64,000 nt of DNA from an uncultured Candidatus Saccharibacteria bacterium. Lineage in GTDB: Bacteria; Patescibacteriota; Saccharimonadia; Saccharimonadales; Saccharimonadaceae. The notes beneath the pieces were generated by a model. The model saw nothing but the letters and a program-made list of their open reading frames with translations, made no database searches and was not told the origin of the DNA. The stretch lies in assembly GCA_938041435.1 (NCBI GenBank), contig CALISR010000008.1, positions 1 through 64,000 of the forward strand, in the 5' to 3' direction. Below are positions 11,470 through 20,292 of this stretch, in pieces. A program made the translations under genes and the position numbers. Position 1 is the first letter of the stretch. Each line of letters opens with the position of its first letter.

Positions 11470-11793
11470 ATGCCGACCACTCAGCCCCAAACTACCCCTC
11501 TCATCACCCAACACGATCTTGATCGCTTTGGGATTAAAACGCGCGACTCGGCAGCGCTGCTGCAGGAGGTGAATAACACGCTCTATGAGCGGGTGGGGCT
11601 AGAGGTTATTGGCCGCTTGTCGGATAATGACCTCGATGAGTTAATGCGCCGCCAGGAGACAGACGATGGCGCAGCGCTATTTGCCTGGCTGTCGCAGCGA
11701 GTTGCGCACCTCGATGAGATCCTGAGTGACGAGCGCACACTCATTCTTGGCGACTTGGCCAAGAAGGCTGATGAGCTGAGTGATACAGTGTGA
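11470..11793 (+). CDS. DUF5663-like small protein
   Basis: A 107-aa soluble, acidic, helical protein. Its central part (residues about 40-85: a short element around G-L-E-V-I-G, then L-S-D-x-D-L-D-E-L, then a W-L segment) resembles the gene at 12152, suggesting paralogues. The pattern recalls DUF5663, a family I associate with Saccharibacteria and related CPR; function unknown. An AAAGGATTCT site precedes ATG. Confidence 0.65.
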   Translation: MPTTQPQTTPLITQHDLDRFGIKTRDSAALLQEVNNTLYERVGLEVIGRLSDNDLDELMRRQETDDGAALFAWLSQRVAHLDEILSDERTLILGDLAKKADELSDTV

Positions 11794-12098
11794 GCACGGT
11801 GTGAGGGTTGCAGTTGTATTGGTGCGAATGTACTGATTTGACTACCATGTAAAGCACTCAATACCACTCCTACAATGAATGACGAGTGCCATCCTCTACA
11901 GTGCGACGCACTGTATATACTATTCTCTTCGGTGAGTACTGGTGGCAGCCACGCCTGGACGAGCGTGATAGTTGCATCATCAGCTACTTCACCTGGCCGA
12001 CCATCGAGCACACGATAAAAAAGATTACTCAGGGCGAGGGTCTAACAGAAATAGACAGTACCCACTGAGGGAAATTACACCATATTTTGCCATTTTTA
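11794..12098. other. Intergenic region, nothing identified
   Basis: About 300 nt between the two DUF5663-like genes. Short ORFs exist on both strands but lack ribosome binding sites and coding-like composition. Confidence 0.5.
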
Positions 12099-12128
12099 TT
12101 GTATGAGGGGTGGATTGTTTGGTATACT
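12099..12128 (+). promoter_or_regulatory. Promoter of the second DUF5663-like gene
   Basis: TTGTAT (12099-12104), 18-nt spacer, TATACT (12123-12128). Confidence 0.6.
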
Positions 12129-12151
12129 AGGGGTAGGAGGAATTGAAAAAC

Positions 12152-12694
12152 ATGTTTCAATTAGACGATGCTTTTTTGCAAAAAATCGGTATAGCAGACT
12201 GGCCCCCAGAGGCGCGGCAGCGCTTTGTCGACAACTTTCGCCAAGTGCTGGAGCTGCGCGTTGGCACAGTGCTGAGCGATGGCTTGAGTGAGGTGCAACT
12301 GAATGAGTTTGAGTCGTTTATGAACCAAGACGCTGCAGTCATTACAGCGTGGATCGATGAGCACGAGCCCGACTACGAAGATGATGAGATATACCAGAAC
12401 CAGCGCAAAGCCTACGAGAAAGCGGCAGAGCAGCGTGGTGTGGAGGTAGACCAGCTGGCACTCTTTGCGGAGTATGCGCAGCTTAAGTGGCTCACCCACA
12501 ATCGCCCAGACTACACAACTGTCGTGCGTGAGACCTTTGAAGGCCTTGTGGATCTCGCCAAGGCAGACCCGCAGAAGTTCCTTACCCAAGAGGGCTTGGC
12601 TAGCATCTTCCAGAGCAGTGATGCAGCAGGTAGTGATACACCAGACGAGCTTGAGGGAGGCCACCCCGACCCTGATGTAGCGCTTGCTGCGTAG
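12152..12694 (+). CDS. DUF5663-like protein with C-terminal extension
   Basis: A 180-aa soluble protein whose first ~80 residues resemble the 107-aa protein upstream (F-Q-L-D start, G-T-V-L-S-D-G-L-S block, W-I-D-E-H). A further ~70 residues are helical and the tail is Ala/Asp-rich. Start ATG 12152 is preferred over TTG 12143 because AGGAGG at 12135-12140 lies 11 nt from ATG but only 2 nt from TTG. Function unknown. Confidence 0.7.
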   Translation: MFQLDDAFLQKIGIADWPPEARQRFVDNFRQVLELRVGTVLSDGLSEVQLNEFESFMNQDAAVITAWIDEHEPDYEDDEIYQNQRKAYEKAAEQRGVEVDQLALFAEYAQLKWLTHNRPDYTTVVRETFEGLVDLAKADPQKFLTQEGLASIFQSSDAAGSDTPDELEGGHPDPDVALAA

Positions 12695-12719
12695 TGATAA
12701 TGACTAAGTAAACACGTAT

Positions 12720-12744
12720 GACCCCTGTGAATGCAGGGGTTTTG
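12720..12744 (+). terminator. Intrinsic terminator
   Basis: The stem ACCCCTG/CAGGGGT with a 6-nt loop is followed by TTTTGTG. Confidence 0.75.
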
Positions 12745-12855
12745 TGTATTATGTTGGCTGTGGGCTAGTTTGCTTTACATTATCTTTGAGAGCCAAGAGG
12801 GATGTTCTAGGGTGATTATGATACTGAGATTATTCGAGGCTAATATTTACACTAT

Positions 12856-13743
12856 TCACACCCGATACCCGCGCAAAAATGCTGCGGCGCTGAGTTCTTT
12901 GCCGCTGGGGGCGATGAGCTGGTCGATGACAAGATAGGTGTCGTCGCTGCAGCGTGGATCGAGTGTGGTGACAGGCGCCCGCGCGGTGTGTGCCTGAGTA
13001 ATGATATATTGCCGCTCGCCCAACTGGAGGCGAGCGCGTGGGTAGTGATGGTAGGCACGCACCATTGCTTCGGCCTCTGCGGCAGTGTGCTGAGCGGGGT
13101 TGATAATGCCGCTGGCTTTGGTGAGGAGCTGGCAGTAACTTGCAGTGAACTCGTCTTGCGGTGTGGGCTGGAGGCTACCACTCACGATGCGTGGCAGGAG
13201 CTGCACTAGTGCCTTGCTGCCAAGCTGGCCTAGTGTGTTGTAGAGCTCGAGCTGCTGCTCGTCGCCGCGTAAGGGGTGGGTGAGCTGCGCATAGACCGGT
13301 CCGGCGTCCATAGCGGCGCTGAGCTGCATAATGCTGACGCCAGTGGCGGTATCGCGATTGGCAATGGCGCTCTCAATTGGTGAAGGGCCGCGATAGCGTG
13401 GCAGGAGTGATGGGTGGAGGTTGATAATCCCTGGGGAAAAGCAGTCGATTACTACTTGGGGGATGATCTTACCAAAGCTCACTAGTACGCCAACAGGCTG
13501 GTCGAGCGCTTGGATATCGGGGATAATATCGCGCAGTTTGGCGGGCTGTAACACTGGAATGTCGTGCGTCAGAGCAAGCTGTTTGACTGCTGGTTGGCAC
13601 AGTTGCTTGCCGCGCCCACGCCGGCTGTCTGGCTTAGTGATAACCAGCCGGACGGGGAAGCCATGTTCCAATAGCTGCGCGAGGCTGATAGCGCTGAAGT
13701 CTTCAGTCCCAAAGAATACGATTGGTCTTGATATACTCGTCAT
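12856..13743 (-). CDS. fmt: Methionyl-tRNA formyltransferase
   Basis: A 295-aa enzyme that formylates the initiator Met-tRNA using 10-formyl-THF. The N-terminal formyltransferase fold has G-T-E-D-F at residues 12-16 and the conserved N-L-H-P-S-L-L-P-x-Y-R-G-P block near 128, and ends in a C-terminal OB-like domain. The start is set at the Met beginning Met-Thr-Ser-Ile-Ser; the reading frame is open upstream but inside def. It overlaps the end of def by 41 bp, so the pair is translationally coupled in the order def-fmt. Confidence 0.95.
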   Translation of the reverse strand: MTSISRPIVFFGTEDFSAISLAQLLEHGFPVRLVITKPDSRRGRGKQLCQPAVKQLALTHDIPVLQPAKLRDIIPDIQALDQPVGVLVSFGKIIPQVVIDCFSPGIINLHPSLLPRYRGPSPIESAIANRDTATGVSIMQLSAAMDAGPVYAQLTHPLRGDEQQLELYNTLGQLGSKALVQLLPRIVSGSLQPTPQDEFTASYCQLLTKASGIINPAQHTAAEAEAMVRAYHHYPRARLQLGERQYIITQAHTARAPVTTLDPRCSDDTYLVIDQLIAPSGKELSAAAFLRGYRV

Positions 13744-14281
13744 AATCAACTGGTTGGAGCTCGCCCTTCTCATCGAGCTGATAAAATGCGCTGGTATCGT
13801 CGCGAATGCGGTCGATAAATACAATGCCATTACAGTGGTCAATCTCGTGTTGCAGCACTCGCGCTAAGAAGCCGTCGGCCTTAAGGCGGATAGTGTTACC
13901 ATTGATATCAAGCGCCTTGACCCGGACGCGGCTGTAGCGTGGCACCTTGCCATAGATCCGGCCTGACACACTCAGGCAGCCCTCATAATCACTCACCAGC
14001 TGGCCTTCGTATTTGACGATTTCTGGGTTAATGAGGGGGATGAAGGTGCGGTTGTCTTTGTCGTCGAAGTCTTCGCGCACAATAACGACTCGCTCCAGCT
14101 GATCGATCTGCACCGCCGCCAGCGCTGCGCTGATCTCATGCGGGCGGGAATTCTCCCAGTCGATACTGGCGCTGGTCATGTCGGCCACCAGCTGGCGTGT
14201 CTCGTCGGTAATAACATGCACCCGCTGCGACTTCTGGCGCAAGTGCGAGTTGGGTAGGGTGATAATAGCGTCTTTTTTCAT
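13703..14281 (-). CDS. def: Peptide deformylase
   Basis: A 192-aa metalloenzyme that removes the N-formyl group from nascent proteins. Motif II EGCLS at 100-104 and motif III HEIDH at 145-149 supply the metal ligands; motif I is the variant A-A-L-A-A-V-Q near 52-58 in place of G-L-A-A-P-Q. The start at 14281 sits 7 nt after a TATAAT box (14289-14294) with no Shine-Dalgarno sequence, so the mRNA is probably leaderless. The C-terminus overlaps fmt by 41 bp. Confidence 0.95.
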   Translation of the reverse strand: MKKDAIITLPNSHLRQKSQRVHVITDETRQLVADMTSASIDWENSRPHEISAALAAVQIDQLERVVIVREDFDDKDNRTFIPLINPEIVKYEGQLVSDYEGCLSVSGRIYGKVPRYSRVRVKALDINGNTIRLKADGFLARVLQHEIDHCNGIVFIDRIRDDTSAFYQLDEKGELQPVDYDEYIKTNRILWD

Positions 14282-14355
14282 TAGCTTTATTATAGCAGAT
14301 GGTGGATGGGGTGAGCGAGTGGAGCGGCTGCTTGGTAGATCAGCCGTATTATCAG

Positions 14356-14430
14356 ACAAGAAAATATCTGGAGGCCAGCGACCAACTAAGCGGTAGAACT
14401 CTGTGTATTATCTGGCCGGAACATTTTCGC
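14356..14430. repeat. Dispersed palindromic intergenic element, copy B
   Basis: Inverted arms: GAAAAT plus GGCCAG on the left, CTGGCC plus ATTTTC on the right, enclosing a ~33-nt centre. It is about 80% identical by eye to copy C, including most of the centre. It lies between def and priA. Confidence 0.65.
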
Positions 14431-14566
14431 TATGATGATATGACTGAGATACTGTAAATAACATCTGATTGAAGAATCAGCTACTTTTTACAAGCCCATC
14501 TCACCCTCCACCAGAATGCAATGGAGAGAGGTGTTGTCGCCTGCAATAGGGGCTCTCGCACGCCCC

Positions 14567-16507
14567 TTACAACAGCGACTGCGGGTCGATATCTACCTGC
14601 CAATGCTTGGCAGGCACGTCGGCAGCAAGAGCGAGGAGGTCGCGGCGTTGGGTGGCTTTGATGATAAGCTGCCAGCGGTAGGTATCGCGCAGCCGCTCGT
14701 GGAAGGCGGGTGTGGGGCCAAGAATGCTGACCGCGGGGTGGTGCTGGCGAATCTGCTGAGCGAGTGCTTGGCTATTGCGGATGGCGGCTGCCTCCGTCTT
14801 GTATACGCAAGTGAGCTTAAGCAGGTGGACGAAGGGTGGGAACTGCCCACGGCGGCGCTCGGCCAAGGCTTGGTGATAAAACGCAGTATAATCCTGAGCC
14901 AGGCCAGCCTGAATCACTGGGTGCTGCGGCTGATATGCTTGCACGACCACTGTAGTGGCGTGAGCAGAGCGCCCCACTCGCCCCACCACTTGAGCAAGCA
15001 GCTCGAAGATGCGCTCGTTGGTGGTGTAATCGGGCAAAGCCAGGCCAGCATCGGCTTGGATCACCCCAACGGTGCGTAGCTGCGGCAGGTCGAGCCCCTT
15101 AGCTACCACCTGCGTGCCAATGATAATATTGGCCGCGCCATCATAGAGGGCTTGGTATTGCTGCTCCAGGCTGCTTGTGCCGCTGCTGTCGCCATCAAAG
15201 CGAACAATACGCGCCTGGGGCCAGCGCGCTGCCACCTCTGCCTCGATGAGTTTTGTTCCAATCCCGCGGTGGACAATATCGGTGCTGTGGCAGGTGGGGC
15301 ACATCGTTGGTACTGTGGTGTGGTAGCCGCAGATGTGGCACTGCAGTTGGTGGCGGTCGGCGTGGAGGGTGAGGGGAACAAAGCAGCGTGGGCACTCGGC
15401 TGCCCAGCCGCAGTTGGTGCAGAGCGATACATTGGCGCTGCCACGGCGGTTATGAAAAAGCAGGACCTGCTGACCCGCCGCAAGTGTGGTATCGATAGCG
15501 GTGATGAGCTGATTTGACAAAAAGCGATGCTGGGTGAGGTTGCTCCGCTGGGTGAGGTCGACCAGCTGAATGGTGGGGGTGGTGGCCTCGGGCCGAGCTT
15601 TGCTTGGTAGGGTAGCGATCGGCCGCTTGGCCTTTTGCGCCAAATAATACTCGCTGACCAGTGGCGTGGCCGACCCTTGCACTACGGTCGCACCATGCTG
15701 TTGAGCCAGTACACTCGCGGCCCGCAGCGCCGAGTAGCGGGGGGATTTATCTTGCTTGTAGCTGGCCTCATGTGCTTCGTCGATGATGATATGCCCCAGC
15801 TGCTGCAGCGGCAAGAAGAGGGCAGAGCGTGGGCCAATTGCCACCCGAGGCTGTGTACTTGTCAGAGCGGTTAGCCAGGCACGGTGGCGCTCGGCCTCTG
15901 TCTGGCGCGAATGGGTGAGGATGATATCGGCAAAGTGTTGTCGAAACTCCGCCACCAGCTGGGGCGTGAGGGCGATCTCTGGCACGAGGACAATCACCGA
16001 CTGGCCTGCAGCCAAAGCGTGGCGCGCAAGCTCGATATACACTGCCGTCTTGCCGCTACCTGTCACACCGTGAAGCAGTACTGTGCCAGGGCTGGCTTGG
16101 CGAATGGTGCGAACGGCCTCCTCCTGCTGTGGATTGAGTGAGAAGGGAGGCGTGCAGCGCTGTGGTGGTGAGCTGGCAGGGCGGCGCGGCGTGCGGCGCT
16201 GCTTGGTGATGCCAGCTGGTAACACTGTCTGTAGCACGGTAGCGAGGTGTGTGGCATAATAATCGCTCAGCCATTGGCTCGTCGCTAATAGGGGAGCAGG
16301 CAGCGGTGGCAGTGGCACGATGGCATCAAGCGGCTTGGTCGTATATGTCGGCTTTCTGGCGCGCGTTATGATGATGCCTACCACTTGCTGCGCACCAACG
16401 CTCACTTGCACCACCTGGCCCAGCGGTAATGCTTCTGGCCAGTGATAGGTGAAGCTCTTGCTGGTAGCGCGGATAATCTTGAGCGGCGCAACTTCGTAAT
16501 AGTGCAT
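14567..16507 (-). CDS. priA: Primosomal replication protein N' (PriA helicase)
   Basis: A 646-aa replication-restart helicase. It has an N-terminal 3' DNA-binding domain, Walker A G-V-T-G-S-G-K-T (about 150), the DEAH box (about 245), Q-G-S-A-T-P, a four-pair cysteine zinc module (C-x2-C, C-x2-C, C-x2-C, C-x2-C between about 370 and 415) and the helicase C lobe with V-x-G-R-V-G-R. ATG 16507 is chosen because a TATAAT box ends 7 nt before it (16515-16520) and there is no Shine-Dalgarno sequence, suggesting a leaderless mRNA; an upstream in-frame ATG would lie on the -10 side. Confidence 0.95.
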   Translation of the reverse strand: MHYYEVAPLKIIRATSKSFTYHWPEALPLGQVVQVSVGAQQVVGIIITRARKPTYTTKPLDAIVPLPPLPAPLLATSQWLSDYYATHLATVLQTVLPAGITKQRRTPRRPASSPPQRCTPPFSLNPQQEEAVRTIRQASPGTVLLHGVTGSGKTAVYIELARHALAAGQSVIVLVPEIALTPQLVAEFRQHFADIILTHSRQTEAERHRAWLTALTSTQPRVAIGPRSALFLPLQQLGHIIIDEAHEASYKQDKSPRYSALRAASVLAQQHGATVVQGSATPLVSEYYLAQKAKRPIATLPSKARPEATTPTIQLVDLTQRSNLTQHRFLSNQLITAIDTTLAAGQQVLLFHNRRGSANVSLCTNCGWAAECPRCFVPLTLHADRHQLQCHICGYHTTVPTMCPTCHSTDIVHRGIGTKLIEAEVAARWPQARIVRFDGDSSGTSSLEQQYQALYDGAANIIIGTQVVAKGLDLPQLRTVGVIQADAGLALPDYTTNERIFELLAQVVGRVGRSAHATTVVVQAYQPQHPVIQAGLAQDYTAFYHQALAERRRGQFPPFVHLLKLTCVYKTEAAAIRNSQALAQQIRQHHPAVSILGPTPAFHERLRDTYRWQLIIKATQRRDLLALAADVPAKHWQVDIDPQSLL

Positions 16508-16795
16508 AGGATTTATTATACCCGACAGCAAGCGAGAGTGCAGAAGGGCTCGTCTCTCCGTCGCTACTTCATCTGGGTGGCGTGCAAAACATGCACATCA
16601 ATCTTGCTCGCCCTGCCCAAAGCTGGTATGATAAGGGCTAGGCACGTGTGCCAGGTGGATGGTAAATCAGCAACGGTTGCGACAAAATGTGCACAAGCGC
16701 CGATGGGTGGTCTTGCCAAATTGCCATCAAAAAGTGTAGAATAAAAAGCAACAGTTGAGTAGAGGTAACGGAAGCGAGAATTCGCTAAGGGAAGC
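16508..16795. other. Divergent intergenic region between priA and the winged-helix gene
   Basis: Contains the priA promoter on the minus strand and a plus-strand promoter candidate TTGCCA (16704-16709), 18-nt spacer, TAGAAT near 16736. Nothing else is recognised. Confidence 0.5.
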
Positions 16796-17098
16796 ATGTT
16801 AGAAACGTTTATTACATCACGGGTGCGGCGCAAAATCATTGTGGTCTATGCTAAGTATCCGGAGTTCCACACCCATGTCCGCGGCTTGGCGAAGTTGATC
16901 AAAGAAGACCCGGGCAACATCCAGCGCGAGCTCAAGAATCTCGAGAAAGCTGGTTTTTTGATGGCCGAAAAACAGGGTAATACCAAAATGTATTACACGA
17001 ACAAACAATATATCTTCTTCAAAGAATTGCAGAGCATGGTGATCAAATCCTCGCAGCAGCAAAAGGGTCAGCAAGCGGCGGATACTGTGCAGCTCTGA
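16796..17098 (+). CDS. Winged-helix DNA-binding protein
   Basis: A 100-aa protein with one winged helix-turn-helix (residues about 8-85): helical N-terminus, recognition region around L-A-K-L-I-K-E-D-P-G-N-I-Q-R-E-L, and a wing ending in N-T-K-M-Y-Y. It resembles ArsR/MarR-like repressors or the small wHTH proteins common in CPR and archaea. AGGGAAGC precedes ATG. Its TGA overlaps the recJ ATG by one base, so the two are coupled. The target is unknown. Confidence 0.8.
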   Translation: MLETFITSRVRRKIIVVYAKYPEFHTHVRGLAKLIKEDPGNIQRELKNLEKAGFLMAEKQGNTKMYYTNKQYIFFKELQSMVIKSSQQQKGQQAADTVQL

Positions 17099-18735
17099 TG
17101 AGTTTGTTTGCGCAGATATTGGCAGCGCGGGGCTTGCATGGAGCAGCCGCTGAGGAGTTCTTACACCCCGATTATGATGCTAAGCCCGATCCATTCTTGC
17201 TTTCCCAGATGCAGACGGCGGTGGATCGCTTGGTGCAGGCGCACCAACGGCGCGAAACAATTGTGATTTATGGCGATTATGATATCGACGGCCTCAGTGC
17301 GACGGCACTGCTGCTTGATGCCTTTGCGAGCTTTGGCTTTGCCGCGGTGGAAGCCTTTATTCCCAATCGCTTCGTAGAGGGTTATGGTATGACTAAAGGT
17401 GCGGTGGACAAGGTAGCGGCGATGGGGGCGCAGCTCATCGTCACGGTGGACTGTGGCAGCCTCTGCCATGAGGAAATTGCCTATGCCAAGGAGCGTTACG
17501 ACATTGACACAGTGGTGACTGACCACCACAACATAGCACCGACTCGCCCACCCGCCATCGCCACGGTTAATCCGAAGTATGACGACCACCATTATCCCTT
17601 CCGTGACCTCTGTGGGGCGGGCGTGGCCTTTAAGCTTGTCCAGGCGCTGCAGACGGTGCTTCGGGGCTTGCCAGCTGGCTACGAGAAGTGGCTGCTGGAC
17701 TTAGTAGCGCTGGGTACGGTGTGCGACATAGTATCGCTGCAGAGTGAGAACCGCACCAATGTCTACTGGGGGCTCGAGGTGCTGAAGAAGCAGCGCCGCC
17801 CTGGCCTCAAGGCACTGCTGGCGGTGGCTGGTGTGCAGCCAGCCCAGATTACCGCTCGGACGCTCGGTTTTGGTCTTGGCCCGCGTATGAATGCGGCAGG
17901 ACGATTGGCATCGGCTGAGTATGCTCTCGATATGCTGCGAGCGCGCGATGGTTTGGCGGCGCTTGAGGCGGCTCAGCGGCTCGATAGCTTCAATACCGAG
18001 CGCAAAGCCATCCAACAGGCCATCTACGACGAAGCTTGCCAGCAGGCCGAGCGCTATGCCGCCGATCCCGTCCTCGTTGTGAGCCAGCAGGGATGGAACC
18101 ATGGCGTGATTGGGATTGTGGCATCCAAACTGGTAGAGGCGTATCACAAGCCGGTCTTCATCATTGGTGAGCGAGGTGAGACAGCAACGGGCAGTGCACG
18201 CAGCTTTGGCGATTTTAGCGCCGCCGATGCCGTGCGTGCCGCCGATGATGTCATTCTGCGTGGCGGTGGCCATGCGGCCGCAGCCGGTGTGACGCTCGAG
18301 ACGCGGCAGATCGGCGCCTTTCGCCAGCGAGTGAATGACTACTACCGCTCACTCCATCTCTCCGACCAAACACACTACCTCTTGCCGCAGGCTGATGTGA
18401 TGATTGATGATTTATCAGAGGTAACAGAGCAGCTGGTGGCCGATATTGCCCGCCTTGAACCCTTTGGCAATGGTAACCCAGAGCTTGTTTTGCAGCTGCG
18501 CCGCGGCACCGTCTCGCAGGTGCGCCACATGGGTAGCGATGGGCAGCACATCAAGCTTACTGTACAGGATGGGCAAGGTACAGCGCTGCAACTATTAGCC
18601 TTCAACGCACCACCGAACTTCGTACGCCAGCCGGGCGATGTCATTTCGGCTTGGTTTCAGCCAACTATCAACGACTGGCGTGGCATGCGCAGCGTAGAGG
18701 GGCGGCTGCTCCATGTAGAGCTGGTGGATGAGTAG
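17098..18735 (+). CDS. recJ: Single-stranded-DNA-specific exonuclease RecJ
   Basis: A 545-aa 5'-3' ssDNA exonuclease used in recombination and mismatch repair. DHH-phosphoesterase motif I is Y-G-D-Y-D-I-D-G (about 58-65), motif III is V-T-D-H-H-N (about 139), and the DHHA1 domain carries R-G-G-G-H-A-A-A-A-G near 380; an OB domain follows. Translationally coupled to the winged-helix gene; terminator at 18801. Confidence 0.95.
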   Translation: MSLFAQILAARGLHGAAAEEFLHPDYDAKPDPFLLSQMQTAVDRLVQAHQRRETIVIYGDYDIDGLSATALLLDAFASFGFAAVEAFIPNRFVEGYGMTKGAVDKVAAMGAQLIVTVDCGSLCHEEIAYAKERYDIDTVVTDHHNIAPTRPPAIATVNPKYDDHHYPFRDLCGAGVAFKLVQALQTVLRGLPAGYEKWLLDLVALGTVCDIVSLQSENRTNVYWGLEVLKKQRRPGLKALLAVAGVQPAQITARTLGFGLGPRMNAAGRLASAEYALDMLRARDGLAALEAAQRLDSFNTERKAIQQAIYDEACQQAERYAADPVLVVSQQGWNHGVIGIVASKLVEAYHKPVFIIGERGETATGSARSFGDFSAADAVRAADDVILRGGGHAAAAGVTLETRQIGAFRQRVNDYYRSLHLSDQTHYLLPQADVMIDDLSEVTEQLVADIARLEPFGNGNPELVLQLRRGTVSQVRHMGSDGQHIKLTVQDGQGTALQLLAFNAPPNFVRQPGDVISAWFQPTINDWRGMRSVEGRLLHVELVDE

Positions 18736-18800
18736 CGTCGCATAGCTGGTAATACTTGATGTACAGAATGTATAAAGCCAAAGATTTTAATTATTCTAAA

Positions 18801-18827
18801 GCACACTCTTGTTTGAGGGTGTTTTTC
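18801..18827 (+). terminator. Intrinsic terminator of recJ
   Basis: The stem CACACTC/GAGGGTG with a 6-nt loop is followed by five Ts. Confidence 0.85.
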
Positions 18828-18902
18828 TTGAGAGTTGGCGGTGAGGTTTTGAAGGCAGGGTAGCGTAGTTTGCAATAAAACCTCTCCCATTGCATAAATA
18901 TA

Positions 18903-18931
18903 TTGACAAATCGAGAGAGAGAGAGCAATAT
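18903..18931 (+). promoter_or_regulatory. Candidate phase-variable promoter with GA repeat spacer (13 nt tract)
   Basis: TTGACA (18903-18908) and CAATAT (18926-18931) are separated by exactly 17 nt, of which 18913-18925 is an uninterrupted GA dinucleotide tract. Slippage would change the -35/-10 distance in steps of two. The present length is optimal, so the promoter is predicted ON. Confidence 0.75.
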
Positions 18932-18932
18932 G

Positions 18933-18961
18933 GGTTCTTATCAATTATAACGATAGGAACC
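18933..18961 (+). promoter_or_regulatory. Hairpin covering the ribosome binding site
   Basis: A 10-bp stem with one G-U pair (18933-18942 with 18952-18961, 9-nt loop) includes AGGAA, the only Shine-Dalgarno-like sequence for ATG 18969. It may act as a thermosensor or other translational switch. Confidence 0.5.
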
Positions 18962-18968
18962 ACCACTC

Positions 18969-19538
18969 ATGCACGAGCGCACCGCAATATCGACACACGA
19001 TGCCAAACCAGCTATACTACCACCAGAACTAACCCAGGAGACCGACGCAGTGCCACCCCTCTACCTCGATACCAGTACGCTCGACTTTAGCGCCATTACC
19101 GACACCTACACCAAAATTGCCGGCCCAGCCAAAGCGGTGCGGCCGGAGTTTGCTACCGAGCGGCAGGCCCTAACTACCAGCTTCGCACGGGCGGATGGCC
19201 AGCAGTATATAGAGACGGAGAATATTGCCGAGGTGGGCGATGCCATCATCACTGGGCCAGAGGGCGAGCGCTATAGCATCCCGGCGGCGGATTTTGCTGC
19301 CCTGTACGAGCCGCTGCGTGCTGCGGACGGTGCAGTGGTGCCTGGCGCGTACCTGCCCAAGAATCAGATCAAAGCCATGCCCAACCCAACTGGCCGCGAA
19401 ATCGTCATCGATGCACCGTGGGGCGGCCAGCAGCACGGCGAAGCAGATTGCTGGCTGGTGGAGAGCCAGGTCAATGGCAGTCGCTACATCATCGAGGCAG
19501 CTGCCTTTGCTCAGACATATCGGCTGAGTGAGCAGTAG
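18969..19538 (+). CDS. Hypothetical protein behind a GA-repeat promoter
   Basis: A 189-aa soluble acidic protein. Residues about 85-115 contain E-V-G-D-A-I-I-T-G-P-E-G-E-R-Y and a following F-x-x-x-Y-E, a pattern like short PGDYG-type modules; a second weaker copy is near 150-180 (W-L-V-E-S followed by F-A-Q-T-Y). This suggests two tandem small domains. No signal peptide. It is the only gene served by the GA-tract promoter, which points to a switched, possibly surface- or host-related trait, but that is inference. Confidence 0.7.
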   Translation: MHERTAISTHDAKPAILPPELTQETDAVPPLYLDTSTLDFSAITDTYTKIAGPAKAVRPEFATERQALTTSFARADGQQYIETENIAEVGDAIITGPEGERYSIPAADFAALYEPLRAADGAVVPGAYLPKNQIKAMPNPTGREIVIDAPWGGQQHGEADCWLVESQVNGSRYIIEAAAFAQTYRLSEQ

Positions 19539-19579
19539 AGAAGGCGCGCTCATTTATCGCTAAGTGTGCCGATTATTAA

Positions 19580-19607
19580 CAGGAGTCAATAGTGACTGGC
19601 TCCTTTG
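19580..19607 (+). terminator. Terminator-like hairpin
   Basis: The stem AGGAG(T)CA with TGA(C)CTCCT-type arm around ATAG, followed by TTTGCC. It lies between convergent genes and may serve both. Confidence 0.5.
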
Positions 19608-19622
19608 CCTTGTGTAGCGTTT

Positions 19623-20156
19623 TTAGTAATAACCGCTTGGTGGTGTTTGGCGCCGTGGGTCGTAAAGATCAATATCGGAGTGGTAGCGGCGCTCAAGATA
19701 ATTCATATTATCCCAAGTGTTTGATGCTTCAAGTGTAATATTGATTTTCCACATTGCTGTCCAAAGTGTCACCTTGACGCCATTGTCAAAGTACCATTCG
19801 ATGCATGCCATATCTTCCTCACGCTCTATTTCTGTTCCTTCGCCATACTGCGAGGTGAGAGCTGCTTCGTATGCGTCAAAGGTATTCCAGGGTAACTCAT
19901 AATACTGATCGTCATAATATAGATCACCATCGCTATCATCACCGTTCTCAAGATCTGCAAGTGATATATCAACAGAGGTTAGAATATTATGAGTAAAGCT
20001 GAGTGTACTTTCGGGGTGGCCTGCCTGGCATGCTGTTATTTCGCTCTGTGACTGTGGCCACTTACTGGTCAAGTCAGTCACAGCTTGTAGCATCGTCTCA
20101 ACAGATGCAGTGCGATATGTGTAGGGGTGTGGTAGAGTTGGTGTGTCGTCTGACAT
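19623..20156 (-). CDS. Hypothetical acidic protein, 177 aa
   Basis: No family is recognised. It is rich in Asp, Tyr, Trp and Thr, with no signal peptide or membrane helix; mixed alpha/beta, with an acidic loop around residues 90-100 (D-D-S-D-G-D-L-Y-Y-D-D). ATG 20156 is preferred over an open-frame ATG 14 codons upstream because AAGGAAACACC precedes it. Divergent from the gene at 20293. Confidence 0.7.
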   Translation of the reverse strand: MSDDTPTLPHPYTYRTASVETMLQAVTDLTSKWPQSQSEITACQAGHPESTLSFTHNILTSVDISLADLENGDDSDGDLYYDDQYYELPWNTFDAYEAALTSQYGEGTEIEREEDMACIEWYFDNGVKVTLWTAMWKINITLEASNTWDNMNYLERRYHSDIDLYDPRRQTPPSGYY

Positions 20157-20292
20157 GGTGTTTCCTTGCCTTAGATTCCTTATCAGCCAGTGTAGCAAAT
20201 GCTTCGATTTGCGCCAACCCGATCATCTGTGCTATAGTAGGGGGCAAACAAACCATCAACAGAACATCCACCACATAACCACGGGAGACCCC

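Noticed and set aside
11886..12068. 60-codon ORF between the DUF5663-like genes
   Set aside because: No ribosome binding site and no coding-like composition.
14516..15079. 187-codon plus-strand ORF opposite priA
   Set aside because: Antisense to conserved helicase motifs; no start site.
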